NCBI GenBank assembly: GCA_028767165.1
Contig: JARACJ010000001.1
Coordinates: forward strand, 310,001-374,000
From: Proteobacteria bacterium DTSAM18
Lineage (GTDB): Bacteria > Myxococcota_A > UBA796 > GCA-2862545
Length of the DNA stretch: 64,000 bases
Direction: 5' to 3'
Each line of letters opens with the position of its first letter. The first letter of the stretch is position 1. Under the pieces are notes generated by a model. It ran no database searches. It was given only the letters and a program-made list of their open reading frames with translations, and was not told the DNA's origin. A program made the position numbers and the translations under genes. This document shows positions 30,404-41,106 of this stretch, in pieces.

Positions 30404-31387
30404 CTACCGAACTGCCGTCGCCTCGACCATGTCGACCCCGTCGTGCCGCCTCGGGAACGGCGGACGCTGCATCTCGCCGAGGGGGCAGCGGCGCGCCGTC
30501 GGGCGCAGCTCGAGGCCGGGCAGGGCACCATCTGCGATGCCCAGGACGCTGAGCCGTGGGCCGATGAAGCGCTGCAGGTCGGCCTCGGTGGCGCCGGTGA
30601 CGAGCTGCAGCACCCGGGGCCACGTGGCCGGCAGGGCGCGGGCGGCGGGGACGCGGTGGAGCTGCCAGTCTCGGCCTTCGACGACCTCGCCCACCACGCG
30701 GACCATGGCCGTGCGGCTGCGCAGGGCGGCGGCTTCGGCGGGCTGCAGGGAGCCCCGGGGCCAGCGGGCCTGGGCGGCGTCCAGGGCGGCGGTGAGGACA
30801 GGCAGGATCTCCTCGCGAGAGCGGGGCGTGAGCACCACCGACGGGCTCATGCAGCCGCGGCTGTCGTGGGCGGCGAGGTCTGCCGCGAGCGCGTCCGCCT
30901 CCCGGGCATCCGTGAGCCAGGCCACGGAGAACTTGTGGCCGAAGCCCAGCAGTGGGGTGTCCGGCCACTGCCGGCGCAGGGTGTCGATGGTGTCGTCGGA
31001 GGACAGGGCGATCAGGAGATCGGCCGCGGCGAGGGCCTGCCGGTCGTCGGTGGCGGTCAGCGGCAGCCCGTGGGCCGCGGCGGTGCTGGCGAACCAGGTG
31101 GTCAGGCCGGGGGCGCCCGACGGGTGCTTGAGCAGGACGCGGCCCCCTCGCGCGAGCTGCATCGCCGCCCACTCGAGGGGGGCCGTCATGGAGGTGCGGG
31201 CCACGACGATGGCGGTGCAGTCCGGAGCCGGCGTCGTGGCGATCTGCCGCAACGCCCGCGGGGTGAGGACGTCGAGGGCGTGGCCCAGGATCAGGTCCCG
31301 TCCCTCCTCGGACAGCGGTCCGGTGGGGCAGTCGGCCTTGTGGGCCCGCAGGTGGTCGAGCCACGCGGTGACGCGGTCGACGCTCAC
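30404..31387 (-). CDS. LuxC-like acyl reductase
   Basis: A 327-residue protein of the LuxC acyl-CoA/acyl-protein reductase family, which reduces an acyl thioester to an aldehyde with NADPH. Aldehyde-dehydrogenase-like segments are ALARGG-type nucleotide-site wording in MQLARGGRVLLKHPSG, GHKFSVAWL and DSRGCMSPSVV; the cysteine in the last is the likely acyl carrier. It starts at GTG (31387), overlapping the LuxE-like stop by four bases. Typical LuxC is longer (~480 residues), so the N-terminal part is short here. Confidence 0.82.
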   Translation of the reverse strand: MSVDRVTAWLDHLRAHKADCPTGPLSEEGRDLILGHALDVLTPRALRQIATTPAPDCTAIVVARTSMTAPLEWAAMQLARGGRVLLKHPSGAPGLTTWFASTAAAHGLPLTATDDRQALAAADLLIALSSDDTIDTLRRQWPDTPLLGFGHKFSVAWLTDAREADALAADLAAHDSRGCMSPSVVLTPRSREEILPVLTAALDAAQARWPRGSLQPAEAAALRSRTAMVRVVGEVVEGRDWQLHRVPAARALPATWPRVLQLVTGATEADLQRFIGPRLSVLGIADGALPGLELRPTARRCPLGEMQRPPFPRRHDGVDMVEATAVR

Positions 31388-32415
31388 CGGTCGTCGTCCA
31401 TCAGGCCCCAGGCCTCCTCGACGGTGAGGGAGCAGCCCCGGGGCTCGGCGCCGGCCAGGCGGCCGAAGAGGGTGACGGAGCCGTCCGGGTGCACGATGCC
31501 CTCGTCCATGGTCTCGATGCCCAGCGAGCTGTCGAGGTTGCACAGGTCGTAGAAGCGCAGCTGGCCCGGGGTGCCGGGGAGCACCGGTCGGGTGGTGACC
31601 GGGTCGACGGCGATGACCTTGAGCCACGGCGGCGGGCGGTAGGCGGTGCCCGGGCGGCCCCACAGCTGGCTGCTCAGCTCGGTCATGCCGTACTCGGTGA
31701 TGAGGCGGGCGGGCTGCAGCCGGTGGTGGATGGCGGCCCAGAGATCGTCCTCGGACAGGTCGGTGCGGCGGCCCTTGAAGCCACCGGTGACCATGACGGC
31801 CGAGCCGGCCGGCAGGGGCTGGGGATCGGCGTCGAGGAAGTCGGCCATGGCGAAGCTGGTGGCGCACAGGAACACGGGCTCCGTGCAGGCGGCCAGGTGG
31901 GCCCTGGCGGCCTCGGCCTGGACGACGCCGTCGCGCAGGAACCAGTGGACCTCTCCCCTCAGGGCGAGCTGCGGGAACAGCGCCACCATGTGGGACAGGC
32001 TGGAGTCGGGCACCTGGGCGGGGTTGGACAGCAGGGCGACCACGTGGCCGGGCAGCTCGGGCTCGCAGGCCTTCAGCCAGGCCAGGGCGCCGGCGTCGTA
32101 CAGGTCGGTGTCGCGGCTGCGGTGCTCGCCCCGGGTGCCTGCGGTGGTGCCGGAGGTGCGGAACACGACGCAGGGCTCGTGCTCGCCGACGGTGCCCACC
32201 GGCAGCTGCTTGAACAGGTCGACCGGCACGGCCGGGATCTCGGCGACGCTGGCCGGCGTACCCTCGGTGAGCGCCGCCACCACCGGGGCGTGCGCCTTCT
32301 GCCAGGCGTGCAGGCGCAGGGCGAGCTCGGCGAAGCGGACGTCGTCGGGGCCCTCGGCGAGGGAGGAGGCGAGGTAGGCGGCGATGCTGGCCTTGAGCTG
32401 GTCGCGATCAGGCAT
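31384..32415 (-). CDS. LuxE-like acyl-protein synthetase
   Basis: A 343-residue adenylate-forming enzyme of the LuxE family, which activates a fatty acid with ATP and passes it to a cysteine near its own C-terminus for reduction by LuxC. Seen are the phosphate-binding segment FRTSGTTAGTRGEH, EYGMTELSSQ and a late cysteine C328 in EPRGCSLTVEEAW, the expected acyl acceptor. It overlaps the aminotransferase by eight bases and the LuxC-like gene by four. No luciferase genes (luxAB) are nearby, so the aldehyde probably has another fate. Confidence 0.85.
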   Translation of the reverse strand: MPDRDQLKASIAAYLASSLAEGPDDVRFAELALRLHAWQKAHAPVVAALTEGTPASVAEIPAVPVDLFKQLPVGTVGEHEPCVVFRTSGTTAGTRGEHRSRDTDLYDAGALAWLKACEPELPGHVVALLSNPAQVPDSSLSHMVALFPQLALRGEVHWFLRDGVVQAEAARAHLAACTEPVFLCATSFAMADFLDADPQPLPAGSAVMVTGGFKGRRTDLSEDDLWAAIHHRLQPARLITEYGMTELSSQLWGRPGTAYRPPPWLKVIAVDPVTTRPVLPGTPGQLRFYDLCNLDSSLGIETMDEGIVHPDGSVTLFGRLAGAEPRGCSLTVEEAWGLMDDDR

Positions 32416-33694
32416 CGGTGCGCTCCCGGGCGGCGTCGAGGGCGGTGAAGAAGCCCTGGACCTGCTCTTCGGTGAGGACCATCGGGGGCGTGAGGCAGAG
32501 CACCTCGGCCTTCATGCCGGCGGGCAGCACGATGTACCCCTGGTTCTGCAGATCCCGGCACAGGGCCAGGCGGGGGTCGGGGAGCTGCAGGCCGAGGAGC
32601 AGGCCCTTGCCCTGCACGCCGATGCCCCGCTCGGCGGCTGCGGCCCGGATGGCGTCGCCGGCCCGTTGCACGTGCCGGGCGACCTCGCCGGACGCGATGA
32701 GGTCGAGCACCGCGAGGGCGGCGGCACAGCCGACGGGGTGGCCGAGGAAGGTCTGGGTGTGGATGGCCTCGCCGGTGGAGGCGCCCCAAGCGTCCATGAC
32801 CTCGCGGGAACCCATGCAGGCGCTCAGGGGCATGCCGCCGCCCAGGGCCTTGCCGGTGCAGAGGATGTCGGGGACGACGCCCTGGGCCGGGCCCTCCCAG
32901 GGGCTGCCGGTGCGGCCGAGGCCGGTCTGGATCTCGTCGAGGGCGAACAGCGCGCCGGCCTCCCGGGCGGCGGTGGCGACGTCGGCGAGCCAGCCCTCGG
33001 GGGCGACCCGCACGCCGCCGCGACCCTGGATGGGCTCGACCATCACCATGCCGATGGTGCCGGACTTCAGCGCGTGGCGGATGAGGTCGACGTCGCAGCC
33101 GAAGGGAAGCTGGGTGACGTGGCCGTGGGCGATGTCGGCGAAGGGCTCGGTGAAGGCCCGCTTGTAGCCCTGCAGCGCGAGGGCGCCGAGGGACAGGCCG
33201 TGGTAGCCCCCCTCGAAGGTGAGGATGCCGGGGCGACCGGTGGCCAGGCGGGCGGTCTTGATGGCGGCGTCGATGGCGTCGGCGCCGGACAGGCCGAGGA
33301 TGGACACCTCGATGCCCTCGGGGGCGATGCCGGCCAGGCGGGAGAGCAGCTCGATGCGCGTGGCGTCGGGCCAGGCGTCGCCCATGGCGTGGAGGAGCCG
33401 CTCGGACTGCTGCTGGATGGCGGAGACGACGCCCGGGTGGCGGTGGCCGACGAGGGAGACGGCGAAGCCGGCGGTCATGTCGACGAAGCGGTTGCCGTCC
33501 ACATCCACCACGTTGGCGCCGGCGGCCTCGGACCACACGAAGGGGTCGTCGCTGATCCTGCCCATGCCCTCGGCGCGGCGGGCGCGGCGGGCCGTGATGG
33601 CCGGGCACTCGTGGGCGGCGAGCACGTCGACCAGGGAGGTGGCCTCGGGGCCTGGGATGGCCGTGCGGATGTCGGGGAGCAGGGAGCCGAGCAT
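32408..33694 (-). CDS. Class III pyridoxal-phosphate aminotransferase
   Basis: A 428-residue fold-type I aminotransferase. Features: DVDGNRFVDMTAGFAVSLVG near the N-terminus, SGADAIDAAIK, GGYHGLSLGAL, LDEIQTGLGRTG with the cofactor-binding aspartate, and CTGKALGGGMPLSA with the catalytic lysine. The family moves amino groups between amino acids and omega-amines, ketones or aldehydes. As first gene of the operon with LuxE- and LuxC-like enzymes it may aminate the aldehyde they make. The start is the ATG at 33694; the open frame continues upstream to 33760. Confidence 0.88.
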   Translation of the reverse strand: MLGSLLPDIRTAIPGPEATSLVDVLAAHECPAITARRARRAEGMGRISDDPFVWSEAAGANVVDVDGNRFVDMTAGFAVSLVGHRHPGVVSAIQQQSERLLHAMGDAWPDATRIELLSRLAGIAPEGIEVSILGLSGADAIDAAIKTARLATGRPGILTFEGGYHGLSLGALALQGYKRAFTEPFADIAHGHVTQLPFGCDVDLIRHALKSGTIGMVMVEPIQGRGGVRVAPEGWLADVATAAREAGALFALDEIQTGLGRTGSPWEGPAQGVVPDILCTGKALGGGMPLSACMGSREVMDAWGASTGEAIHTQTFLGHPVGCAAALAVLDLIASGEVARHVQRAGDAIRAAAAERGIGVQGKGLLLGLQLPDPRLALCRDLQNQGYIVLPAGMKAEVLCLTPPMVLTEEQVQGFFTALDAARERTDA

Positions 33695-33764
33695 GGGGAC
33701 GCCGGGGAAGAGGGGAGATGAGGGGCGGATATCGGGTGGGGAACGATTGTGCGACCCCACCGTG

Positions 33765-33794
33765 CCCTTGCCCGTGTCCGTGCCCGCACCCGAG
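33765..33794 (+). repeat. Degenerate CCCGTG hexanucleotide run
   Basis: Five consecutive six-base units: CCCTTG, CCCGTG, TCCGTG, CCCGCA and CCCGAG, in the short gap between the copper ATPase stop and the aminotransferase start. Confidence 0.65.
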
Positions 33795-33808
33795 CTCGAA
33801 CTGCCTGG

Positions 33809-35956
<2,148 letters not shown>

Positions 35957-36081
35957 GCGGGTCCCTCCCGTGTGGTCGGCACGGTGTCGAACCAGCGGGG
36001 CTCGTCGACGCGATCGTCGGACGGCTTGAGGACGTGGGGTGTTCCGCTCCGGGCCGTGGCGGGCCCGTGATGCTGGGCTCC

Positions 36082-36954
36082 CTAGAACCGGATCCCCGCG
36101 TGGAACACCCAGGAGAAGCCCTTCGCGGGCTTGTGCTGGCTGAACAGCGTGAAGGTGGCCTCCTGTCCGGTGAGGGCATCGGTGGCCGGGTCGTAGTTCT
36201 GCACGGTGAGCTTGTTGACCGGTTGGAACTGCGACGAGATGAGATAGCGCAGCTCGCCGCCGAGGATCCAGCGACCCTTCAGCAGGCCCTGCAGGCCCGC
36301 GCCGACCTCGATCCGCAGGGCGGGGGTGTTGTGCAGGTGGGGGTTCCAGCGCTCGCCACCCGGCACCTCGCGGCTGGCGGGATCGGGCCAGGGGTTGGTT
36401 GGGTCCTTGGACTTCACCCGGGTCTGCAGGTGGTAGTTGTCGACGCCGAGGCCGGCGAACAGGTACGGGTCGACCGACTGGAACGTGTTCAGGTGGAACG
36501 TGGTGCGAAACGTGCCGCCCGCCTGCCACTGGCTCCACTTGAAGTTGTAGACACCCTCTGGGGCGTTGGCGTCGGCGTAGTCGCTGATGCCCGGGATCGT
36601 GGCCTGCAGGAACCAAGCCTGGCTGTAGTACACCGTGCCGCCGAAGCCGATCGTGAACATCTTCCAGTTCATGGCGCCCACGTCGAGCGTGAGGCCGAAT
36701 TCCTGCCAGCCCACGAGCGAGGTGAACAGGGAGAAGGGGCCCGGGTTGTACCCGTTGAACGCCAGGTGGGCGAGCAGGTGCACGTCGCCCTTGTAGAAGG
36801 TGGCCACCGGCGGGGGGATGTCGCCCTCCCAGGTGGACGACGGGCCCTTGGCCTGCTCCTCGACGTACTCCTCGAGCTCCTCGTCCTGCGCCCACGCCGG
36901 GCATGTCCCGAGCAGGGAGGCGAGCGCGGTGGCGGTGGGCAGAAGGGACCTCAG
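36082..36954 (-). CDS. Outer-membrane beta-barrel protein, apparent CTG start
   Basis: About 290 residues. A cleavable signal peptide [21 protein letters not shown] precedes an acidic segment [12 protein letters not shown], and the rest is alternating beta strands ending in the C-terminal aromatic motif WVFHAGIRF typical of outer-membrane barrels. The only usual start in this frame is GTG at 36807, which would lose the signal peptide. Between the mpl stop (36984) and the signal peptide no ATG, GTG or TTG exists; CTG at 36952-36954, behind GGAG at 8 bases, is the best candidate. Function unknown; a porin-like or lipid-related role is possible. Confidence 0.72.
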   Translation of the reverse strand: MRSLLPTATALASLLGTCPAWAQDEELEEYVEEQAKGPSSTWEGDIPPPVATFYKGDVHLLAHLAFNGYNPGPFSLFTSLVGWQEFGLTLDVGAMNWKMFTIGFGGTVYYSQAWFLQATIPGISDYADANAPEGVYNFKWSQWQAGGTFRTTFHLNTFQSVDPYLFAGLGVDNYHLQTRVKSKDPTNPWPDPASREVPGGERWNPHLHNTPALRIEVGAGLQGLLKGRWILGGELRYLISSQFQPVNKLTVQNYDPATDALTGQEATFTLFSQHKPAKGFSWVFHAGIRF

Positions 36955-36981
36955 GGGGGCACTCCAGTGCGAGGGAAGGGG

Positions 36982-38436
36982 TCAGCGCACCTGTGATAGC
37001 ACGTCGAAGCGCTCGGACAGGGCCGTGAGGAGCTTGTCGTGAAGCCCGCCGAAGCCGCCGTTGGACAGCACCGCCACCACGTCCATGGGCTGGGCCTGGG
37101 CGGCGACGGTGGCGACGATGGCGTCGACGCCGGGCAGGGTCATGGCATCAACCCCCCGGTCGGCCAGATCCTCCACCAGCTGCTCGGCGCTGAAGCGGAG
37201 CTCCGGTGCGATGCGGCTGGTGTCGTGGGGCGGCGCGATGATGACCTGGTCGGCCGCGTCGAAGGCCTTGGCGTAGGCCTTCTGGAAGGTGTTGCGCCGG
37301 CTGGTGTTGGAGCGGGGCTCCCAGATGGCCCACAGGCGGCGGCTGCCGAACCGCTGCCGGAGCGCCTCGAGGGTGACCTTCACGGCGGTGGGGTGGTGGG
37401 CGAAGTCGTCGATGACGGTGACCCGGCCCGGCTCCCCGCGGACCTCCTGCCGGCGCTTGATGCCCTGGAAGGTGGCGAATCCCTCGGCGAGCTGCTCGGG
37501 GGTGACGCCCTGGCGGATGGCGGCGGCGGCGGCGGCGACCTGGTTGTACAGGTTGTGCTCGCCCACCATGATGGACTCGAAGGTGCCCACGTCCTCGCCC
37601 TTGCGGGTGACGGTGAAGCGCATCACGCCGCGGTCGGTGTCGACGCCCTCGATGCGGCCGTCCCACTCCTGCTCGGGGCCGTAGGTCCAGATGGTGCAGG
37701 CGGCGTCCTTGCACACGTCGCGGACGTTGGGGTCGTCCCACCGGGCGATGAGGACGTCGTCCTCGCCCATGGCGTCGACCAGCAGGCGGAAGGAGCGCTT
37801 GACGTGGTCGAGGTCGTCGTAGATGTCGGCGTGATCGAACTCGACGCTGGTGAGGATGGCCGTGTTGGGGTGGTAGTGCACGAACTTGGGGCGCTTGTCG
37901 AAGAAGGCGGTGTCGTACTCATCGCCCTCGATCACCCACACGTCGCCGCCGCCGGCCCGGGCCGTGCGGTCGAAGTTCTTGGCGATGCCGCCCACCAGGA
38001 AGCCGGGATCCCGCCCGGCGGACTCGAGCAGCCACATCTCGATGGCGGTGGTGGTGGTCTTGCCGTGGGTGCCGGCCACCACGATGGAGTGGGCCTGCTC
38101 GAGGAAGGCATCGCCGAGCAGCTGGGGCATGGAGGTGTAGGGGATGTCGCTGCCGAGCAGCGCCTGGGCCTCGTCGTAGGTCTTGCGGATGACGTTGCCC
38201 ACCACCACGAGGTCGGGCATGTGTCGCAGGTTGCCGGAGACAAATCCTTCCATGACGTCGATGCCGAGCCCGTGCAGGTAGGTGGACATCGGCGGGTAGA
38301 TGCCGGTGTCGGAGCCCGTGATGGTGTAGCCCAGGTCCTGGAGCATGCCGGCGAACGCACCCATGGCGGTACCGCAGATGCCCATCAGGTGGACGGTGGC
38401 GGGCGGCGGCGGGAAGGCGGACGTGGGCTGCGACAT
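36982..38436 (-). CDS. mpl: UDP-N-acetylmuramate:L-alanyl-gamma-D-glutamyl-meso-DAP ligase Mpl
   Basis: Mpl attaches the recycled peptidoglycan tripeptide to UDP-MurNAc in an ATP-dependent step. From the ATG at 38436, behind GGAG, it has 484 residues, a normal length. Mur-ligase features: N-terminal Rossmann [15 protein letters not shown] site [31 protein letters not shown] and [12 protein letters not shown], with a C-terminal [11 protein letters not shown]. This order and the absence of MurC wording in domain 1 fit Mpl. The outer-membrane gene follows 27 bases after its stop in the same frame. Confidence 0.92.
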   Translation of the reverse strand: MSQPTSAFPPPPATVHLMGICGTAMGAFAGMLQDLGYTITGSDTGIYPPMSTYLHGLGIDVMEGFVSGNLRHMPDLVVVGNVIRKTYDEAQALLGSDIPYTSMPQLLGDAFLEQAHSIVVAGTHGKTTTTAIEMWLLESAGRDPGFLVGGIAKNFDRTARAGGGDVWVIEGDEYDTAFFDKRPKFVHYHPNTAILTSVEFDHADIYDDLDHVKRSFRLLVDAMGEDDVLIARWDDPNVRDVCKDAACTIWTYGPEQEWDGRIEGVDTDRGVMRFTVTRKGEDVGTFESIMVGEHNLYNQVAAAAAAIRQGVTPEQLAEGFATFQGIKRRQEVRGEPGRVTVIDDFAHHPTAVKVTLEALRQRFGSRRLWAIWEPRSNTSRRNTFQKAYAKAFDAADQVIIAPPHDTSRIAPELRFSAEQLVEDLADRGVDAMTLPGVDAIVATVAAQAQPMDVVAVLSNGGFGGLHDKLLTALSERFDVLSQVR

Positions 38437-38549
38437 GGACTCTCCTGGGACGGGGCGCCCGGAGCGTAACTCAGGTGAGGCAGGGCAGGTGACGAAGAGG
38501 GAGCAACCCGATAGGGACGCGGCCCAAGTCGTGGTCCAAGGAGACATCC

Positions 38550-39407
38550 GTGTCGAAGAACGATGCCATGGTCCGAGCGCTCGCCTGCGATGGCAAGGTG
38601 CGCCTGCTCGCCCTCGAAGCCACCCGCACCACCCGTGAGCTGGCAGAGCGCCACGGGCTGTCCGGTCGTTCCGCTCGGCTCGCCGCGGAGATGACGGTCG
38701 CCAACGTGATGATGGCCGCCTTCCTCAAGGGCGACGAGCGCCTGAGCCTTCAGCTGCAGGCCACCGCACCCAACGCCGCCTACCTCGGCGAGATCGACGC
38801 CGACGGCTTCTTCCGCGGCCGGCTCACCCCCGCCGTGATCCCCGAGGTCACGGAGGTCGATGGTCTGCTCCTGAGCATCAAGCACACGGCGGTCAAGGAG
38901 CTGTACCGCGGCGTCACGGCTGTCGAGCACGAGTCCATCGAGGCGGCGTTGAACCACCACCTGAAGACCTCCGACCAGGTGGCGGCCATCGTCCGCATCC
39001 AGGTCGACATGGTGGATGGGGCCATCGAGCGTGTGTACGGCGTGCTCGCCGAGCGCCTGCCGGAAGACAAGGACCGCCCGTCCCTCGATGCCGCCGAGTT
39101 CGAGCAGCGCCTGGGCCCCCTGCGCACGGCCCGTCTCGAGGCGCCTGTCGACCAGATCTGGCAGATGGAGTGGCTCGACATGCCGGTGGAGCCCCTCGAG
39201 GAGCGCTTCATCCGCTACCGCTGCCGGTGCAGCCGCGAGAAGGTGGAGAGCACCCTGCTCGGTCTGGGCGAGGGCACCCTCACCGAGATGCGCGACGAGG
39301 ACCACGGCGCCGAGGTCGACTGCCACTACTGCGGCGATCGCTACCTGTTCACCGAGGCCGAGCTCAGCGAGCTCATCCATCGGTTCACGGCCGGCCCCCA
39401 GGCCTGA
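38550..39407 (+). CDS. hslO: Redox-regulated chaperone Hsp33
   Basis: A 285-residue holdase chaperone activated by oxidation. The N-terminal chaperone domain is followed by a C-terminal zinc centre with cysteines in CRCS and CHYCG, spaced like the family's CXC...CXXC motif, which forms disulfides under oxidative and heat stress. It uses a GTG start at 38550 behind AAGGAGA. It is divergent from mpl across a ~115-base gap. Confidence 0.93.
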   Translation: MSKNDAMVRALACDGKVRLLALEATRTTRELAERHGLSGRSARLAAEMTVANVMMAAFLKGDERLSLQLQATAPNAAYLGEIDADGFFRGRLTPAVIPEVTEVDGLLLSIKHTAVKELYRGVTAVEHESIEAALNHHLKTSDQVAAIVRIQVDMVDGAIERVYGVLAERLPEDKDRPSLDAAEFEQRLGPLRTARLEAPVDQIWQMEWLDMPVEPLEERFIRYRCRCSREKVESTLLGLGEGTLTEMRDEDHGAEVDCHYCGDRYLFTEAELSELIHRFTAGPQA

Positions 39408-39449
39408 GTCGCCCGGGCCGCACCGGGCCGCTGCCCGCCCCTGACTGCC

Positions 39450-39908
39450 TCAGCGGGCGGTGCACACGCCCTTGAGCGAGGCCACGGTGGCCGGTCCCAT
39501 GGCCGGCAGTTTCGCCAGCTCGTCGCAGGACGAGAACGGCCCGTTGGCGTTGCGCCAGTCGATGATGGCCTGGGCCTTGGTGGGGCCCACGCCGGGCAGC
39601 TGCTGCAAGGTGGCGTGATCGGCGGTGTTGATGTCGACGCGGCCACCGGTGGCTGCCGGTGCCGGCTCGGGCACCGTGACCCGATCCCGCAGCGTGACCA
39701 GCGTGGCCGGCCCGACGCCATCGACCTTGAGCAGATCCTCGACCCGCGCGAACGGGCCGTTCTCGTTGCGCCAGGCGACGATGGCCGCGGCCTTCGACGG
39801 CCCGATGCCGGGCAGCGCCGCCAGCTCGGTCTCGGTGGCGGTGTTCAGGTTCAGGGGCGCCTGCGCGAAGGCACACGCCATCAGGAAACACAGCAGAAGC
39901 GCTCTCAT
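39450..39908 (-). CDS. Secreted double helix-hairpin-helix ComEA-like protein
   Basis: A 152-residue protein with signal peptide MRALLLCFLMACAFA followed by two ComEA-type HhH domains: LNLNTATETELAALPGIGPS and DINTADHATLQQLPGVGPT, each continuing to a second hairpin (VDGVGPATL and LPAMGPATV). HhH motifs bind DNA without sequence preference; ComEA carries DNA across the periplasm during natural transformation. Its start overlaps the DUF3006 stop by four bases. Confidence 0.88.
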   Translation of the reverse strand: MRALLLCFLMACAFAQAPLNLNTATETELAALPGIGPSKAAAIVAWRNENGPFARVEDLLKVDGVGPATLVTLRDRVTVPEPAPAATGGRVDINTADHATLQQLPGVGPTKAQAIIDWRNANGPFSSCDELAKLPAMGPATVASLKGVCTAR

Positions 39909-40165
39909 AGCTTCACATCTCCATCATCTGTCTTCAGGCCGGCATACGGATCGGCGCCCTCTTCGGGTACCACGACCCTCCAGGTACCCGCGCCCGTGCC
40001 CGACCTACCCGGCCTCGGACCTCCCGCCCCTTCTTCCTCGACCCACTCCAGCACATCCCCCTCCCGGATCCCGTCGGGCAGCTCCGCCAGCACGACATCC
40101 CGGAACCCATCAGGCCCCTCGAGCACGGCGACCTCTCCCTCGATCCGATCCACGACGAACCTCAT
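39905..40165 (-). CDS. DUF3006 protein with hexanucleotide repeat in its linker
   Basis: An 86-residue protein of the DUF3006 family (MRFVVDRIEGEVAVLEGPDG, then REGDVLEWVEEE), usually found next to ComEC-like beta-lactamase-fold proteins. The role is unknown; the compact beta fold fits a small binding module. The linker GRSGTGAGTW is encoded across a three-unit CCCGCG-CCCGTG-CCCGAC run (39987-40004), the hexanucleotide otherwise seen between genes. It overlaps both neighbours by four bases. Confidence 0.82.
   Translation of the reverse strand: MRFVVDRIEGEVAVLEGPDGFRDVVLAELPDGIREGDVLEWVEEEGAGGPRPGRSGTGAGTWRVVVPEEGADPYAGLKTDDGDVKL
39987..40004 (+). repeat. CCCGTG-type run inside a coding region
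   Basis: Three consecutive units within the DUF3006 gene. Because each unit is six bases, it can vary in copy number without breaking the frame. Confidence 0.55.
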
Positions 40166-41106
40166 GGCGCCACCTCGCTGAGACCGTGATCCAGCGGCCA
40201 GCTCGGACCGAGCTCCCGCAGGCTGCCTTCGAACACCTCGACGCGCTCGCCGTCGGACAGCACCCGGACGTTCCCGGAGCGATCGGTGCGGAACACGAGC
40301 ACGTTGCGTGCGTGCAGGCGGGCCAGGGTCTCCTCACCGGGGTGGCCGTACCGGTTGTCCGCCCCGCAGCTCACGAGGGCCACATCCGGCGCCACTGCAT
40401 CGAGGAAGGCCTCGGTGGAGGAGTGGTTGCTGCCGTGGTGGGGCACCTTGAGCACCTCGATGTCGTCCGGCAGGCCCTGGGACACGAGCCAGGCTTCGGA
40501 CGGCGCCTCGATGTCGCCGGTGAGGAGCATGTCGACCTCGCCGTGCTGCAACCACAGCACCACCGAGTTGCTGTTGTGGTCGGAGCGGGTGTCCTCGAAG
40601 TGTACCTGGGGCGGCGCGAGGACGGTGAGGACCGCCTCGTCGCTCAGCTCGACACGGCGCCCGGGCGTTGCCGGCAGGTAGGTGATGCCCCGGGTGCGCA
40701 CGGCGTCGATGACGTTCTGGAACGTGCGGGTGGTGTGGGGCAGGCGGTTGTCCATGTAGTAGGACACCCGCAGCTCGGAGAGCACCTCGTCCAGGGCGCC
40801 GATGTGGTCGGCGTGGGCGTGGCTGGCCACCACGAGATCGAGCTGGTGGACGCCGAGGGCCTGCAGCTGGGGCAGGATCACGGACGGGCTCTGGCCGGCG
40901 TCGACCAGGACGGTGCGGCCCTCGTGGCGCAGGACCATGGCGTCGCCCTGGCCGACGTCGAGCAGGTCGAGGAGCAGCGGTGCCCCGGAGGCGGGCATCG
41001 AGGCGGCGAGGAGGGCGGCGAGGAGTGCCGGGCGGGCGCTGGAGACGCGGCCTCGGGGGACCTGCGGTGCACAGCGGCCGTGGGCCGGCCGTGCAGGCAG
41101 GATCAT
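40162..41106 (-). CDS. ComEC-like metallo-beta-lactamase-fold exported hydrolase
   Basis: A 314-residue protein with an Arg-containing leader and hydrophobic segment PALLAALLAASMPASGAP, then a metallo-beta-lactamase fold: LLDVGQGDAMVL, VVASHAHADHIGALD, LLTGDIEAPSE, LKVPHHGSNHSS and LVSCGADNRYGHP. These are the C-terminal motifs of the competence protein ComEC, here without the membrane channel. Such stand-alone proteins are likely secreted nucleases or phosphodiesterases. It overlaps the lipoprotein upstream and DUF3006 downstream by four bases each, with a ComEA-like gene next. Confidence 0.9.
   Translation of the reverse strand: MILPARPAHGRCAPQVPRGRVSSARPALLAALLAASMPASGAPLLLDLLDVGQGDAMVLRHEGRTVLVDAGQSPSVILPQLQALGVHQLDLVVASHAHADHIGALDEVLSELRVSYYMDNRLPHTTRTFQNVIDAVRTRGITYLPATPGRRVELSDEAVLTVLAPPQVHFEDTRSDHNSNSVVLWLQHGEVDMLLTGDIEAPSEAWLVSQGLPDDIEVLKVPHHGSNHSSTEAFLDAVAPDVALVSCGADNRYGHPGEETLARLHARNVLVFRTDRSGNVRVLSDGERVEVFEGSLRELGPSWPLDHGLSEVAP

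Noticed and set aside
36082-36807. Outer-membrane gene starting at the GTG at 36807
   Set aside because: This start would lose an obvious signal peptide and acidic linker read in the same frame upstream.
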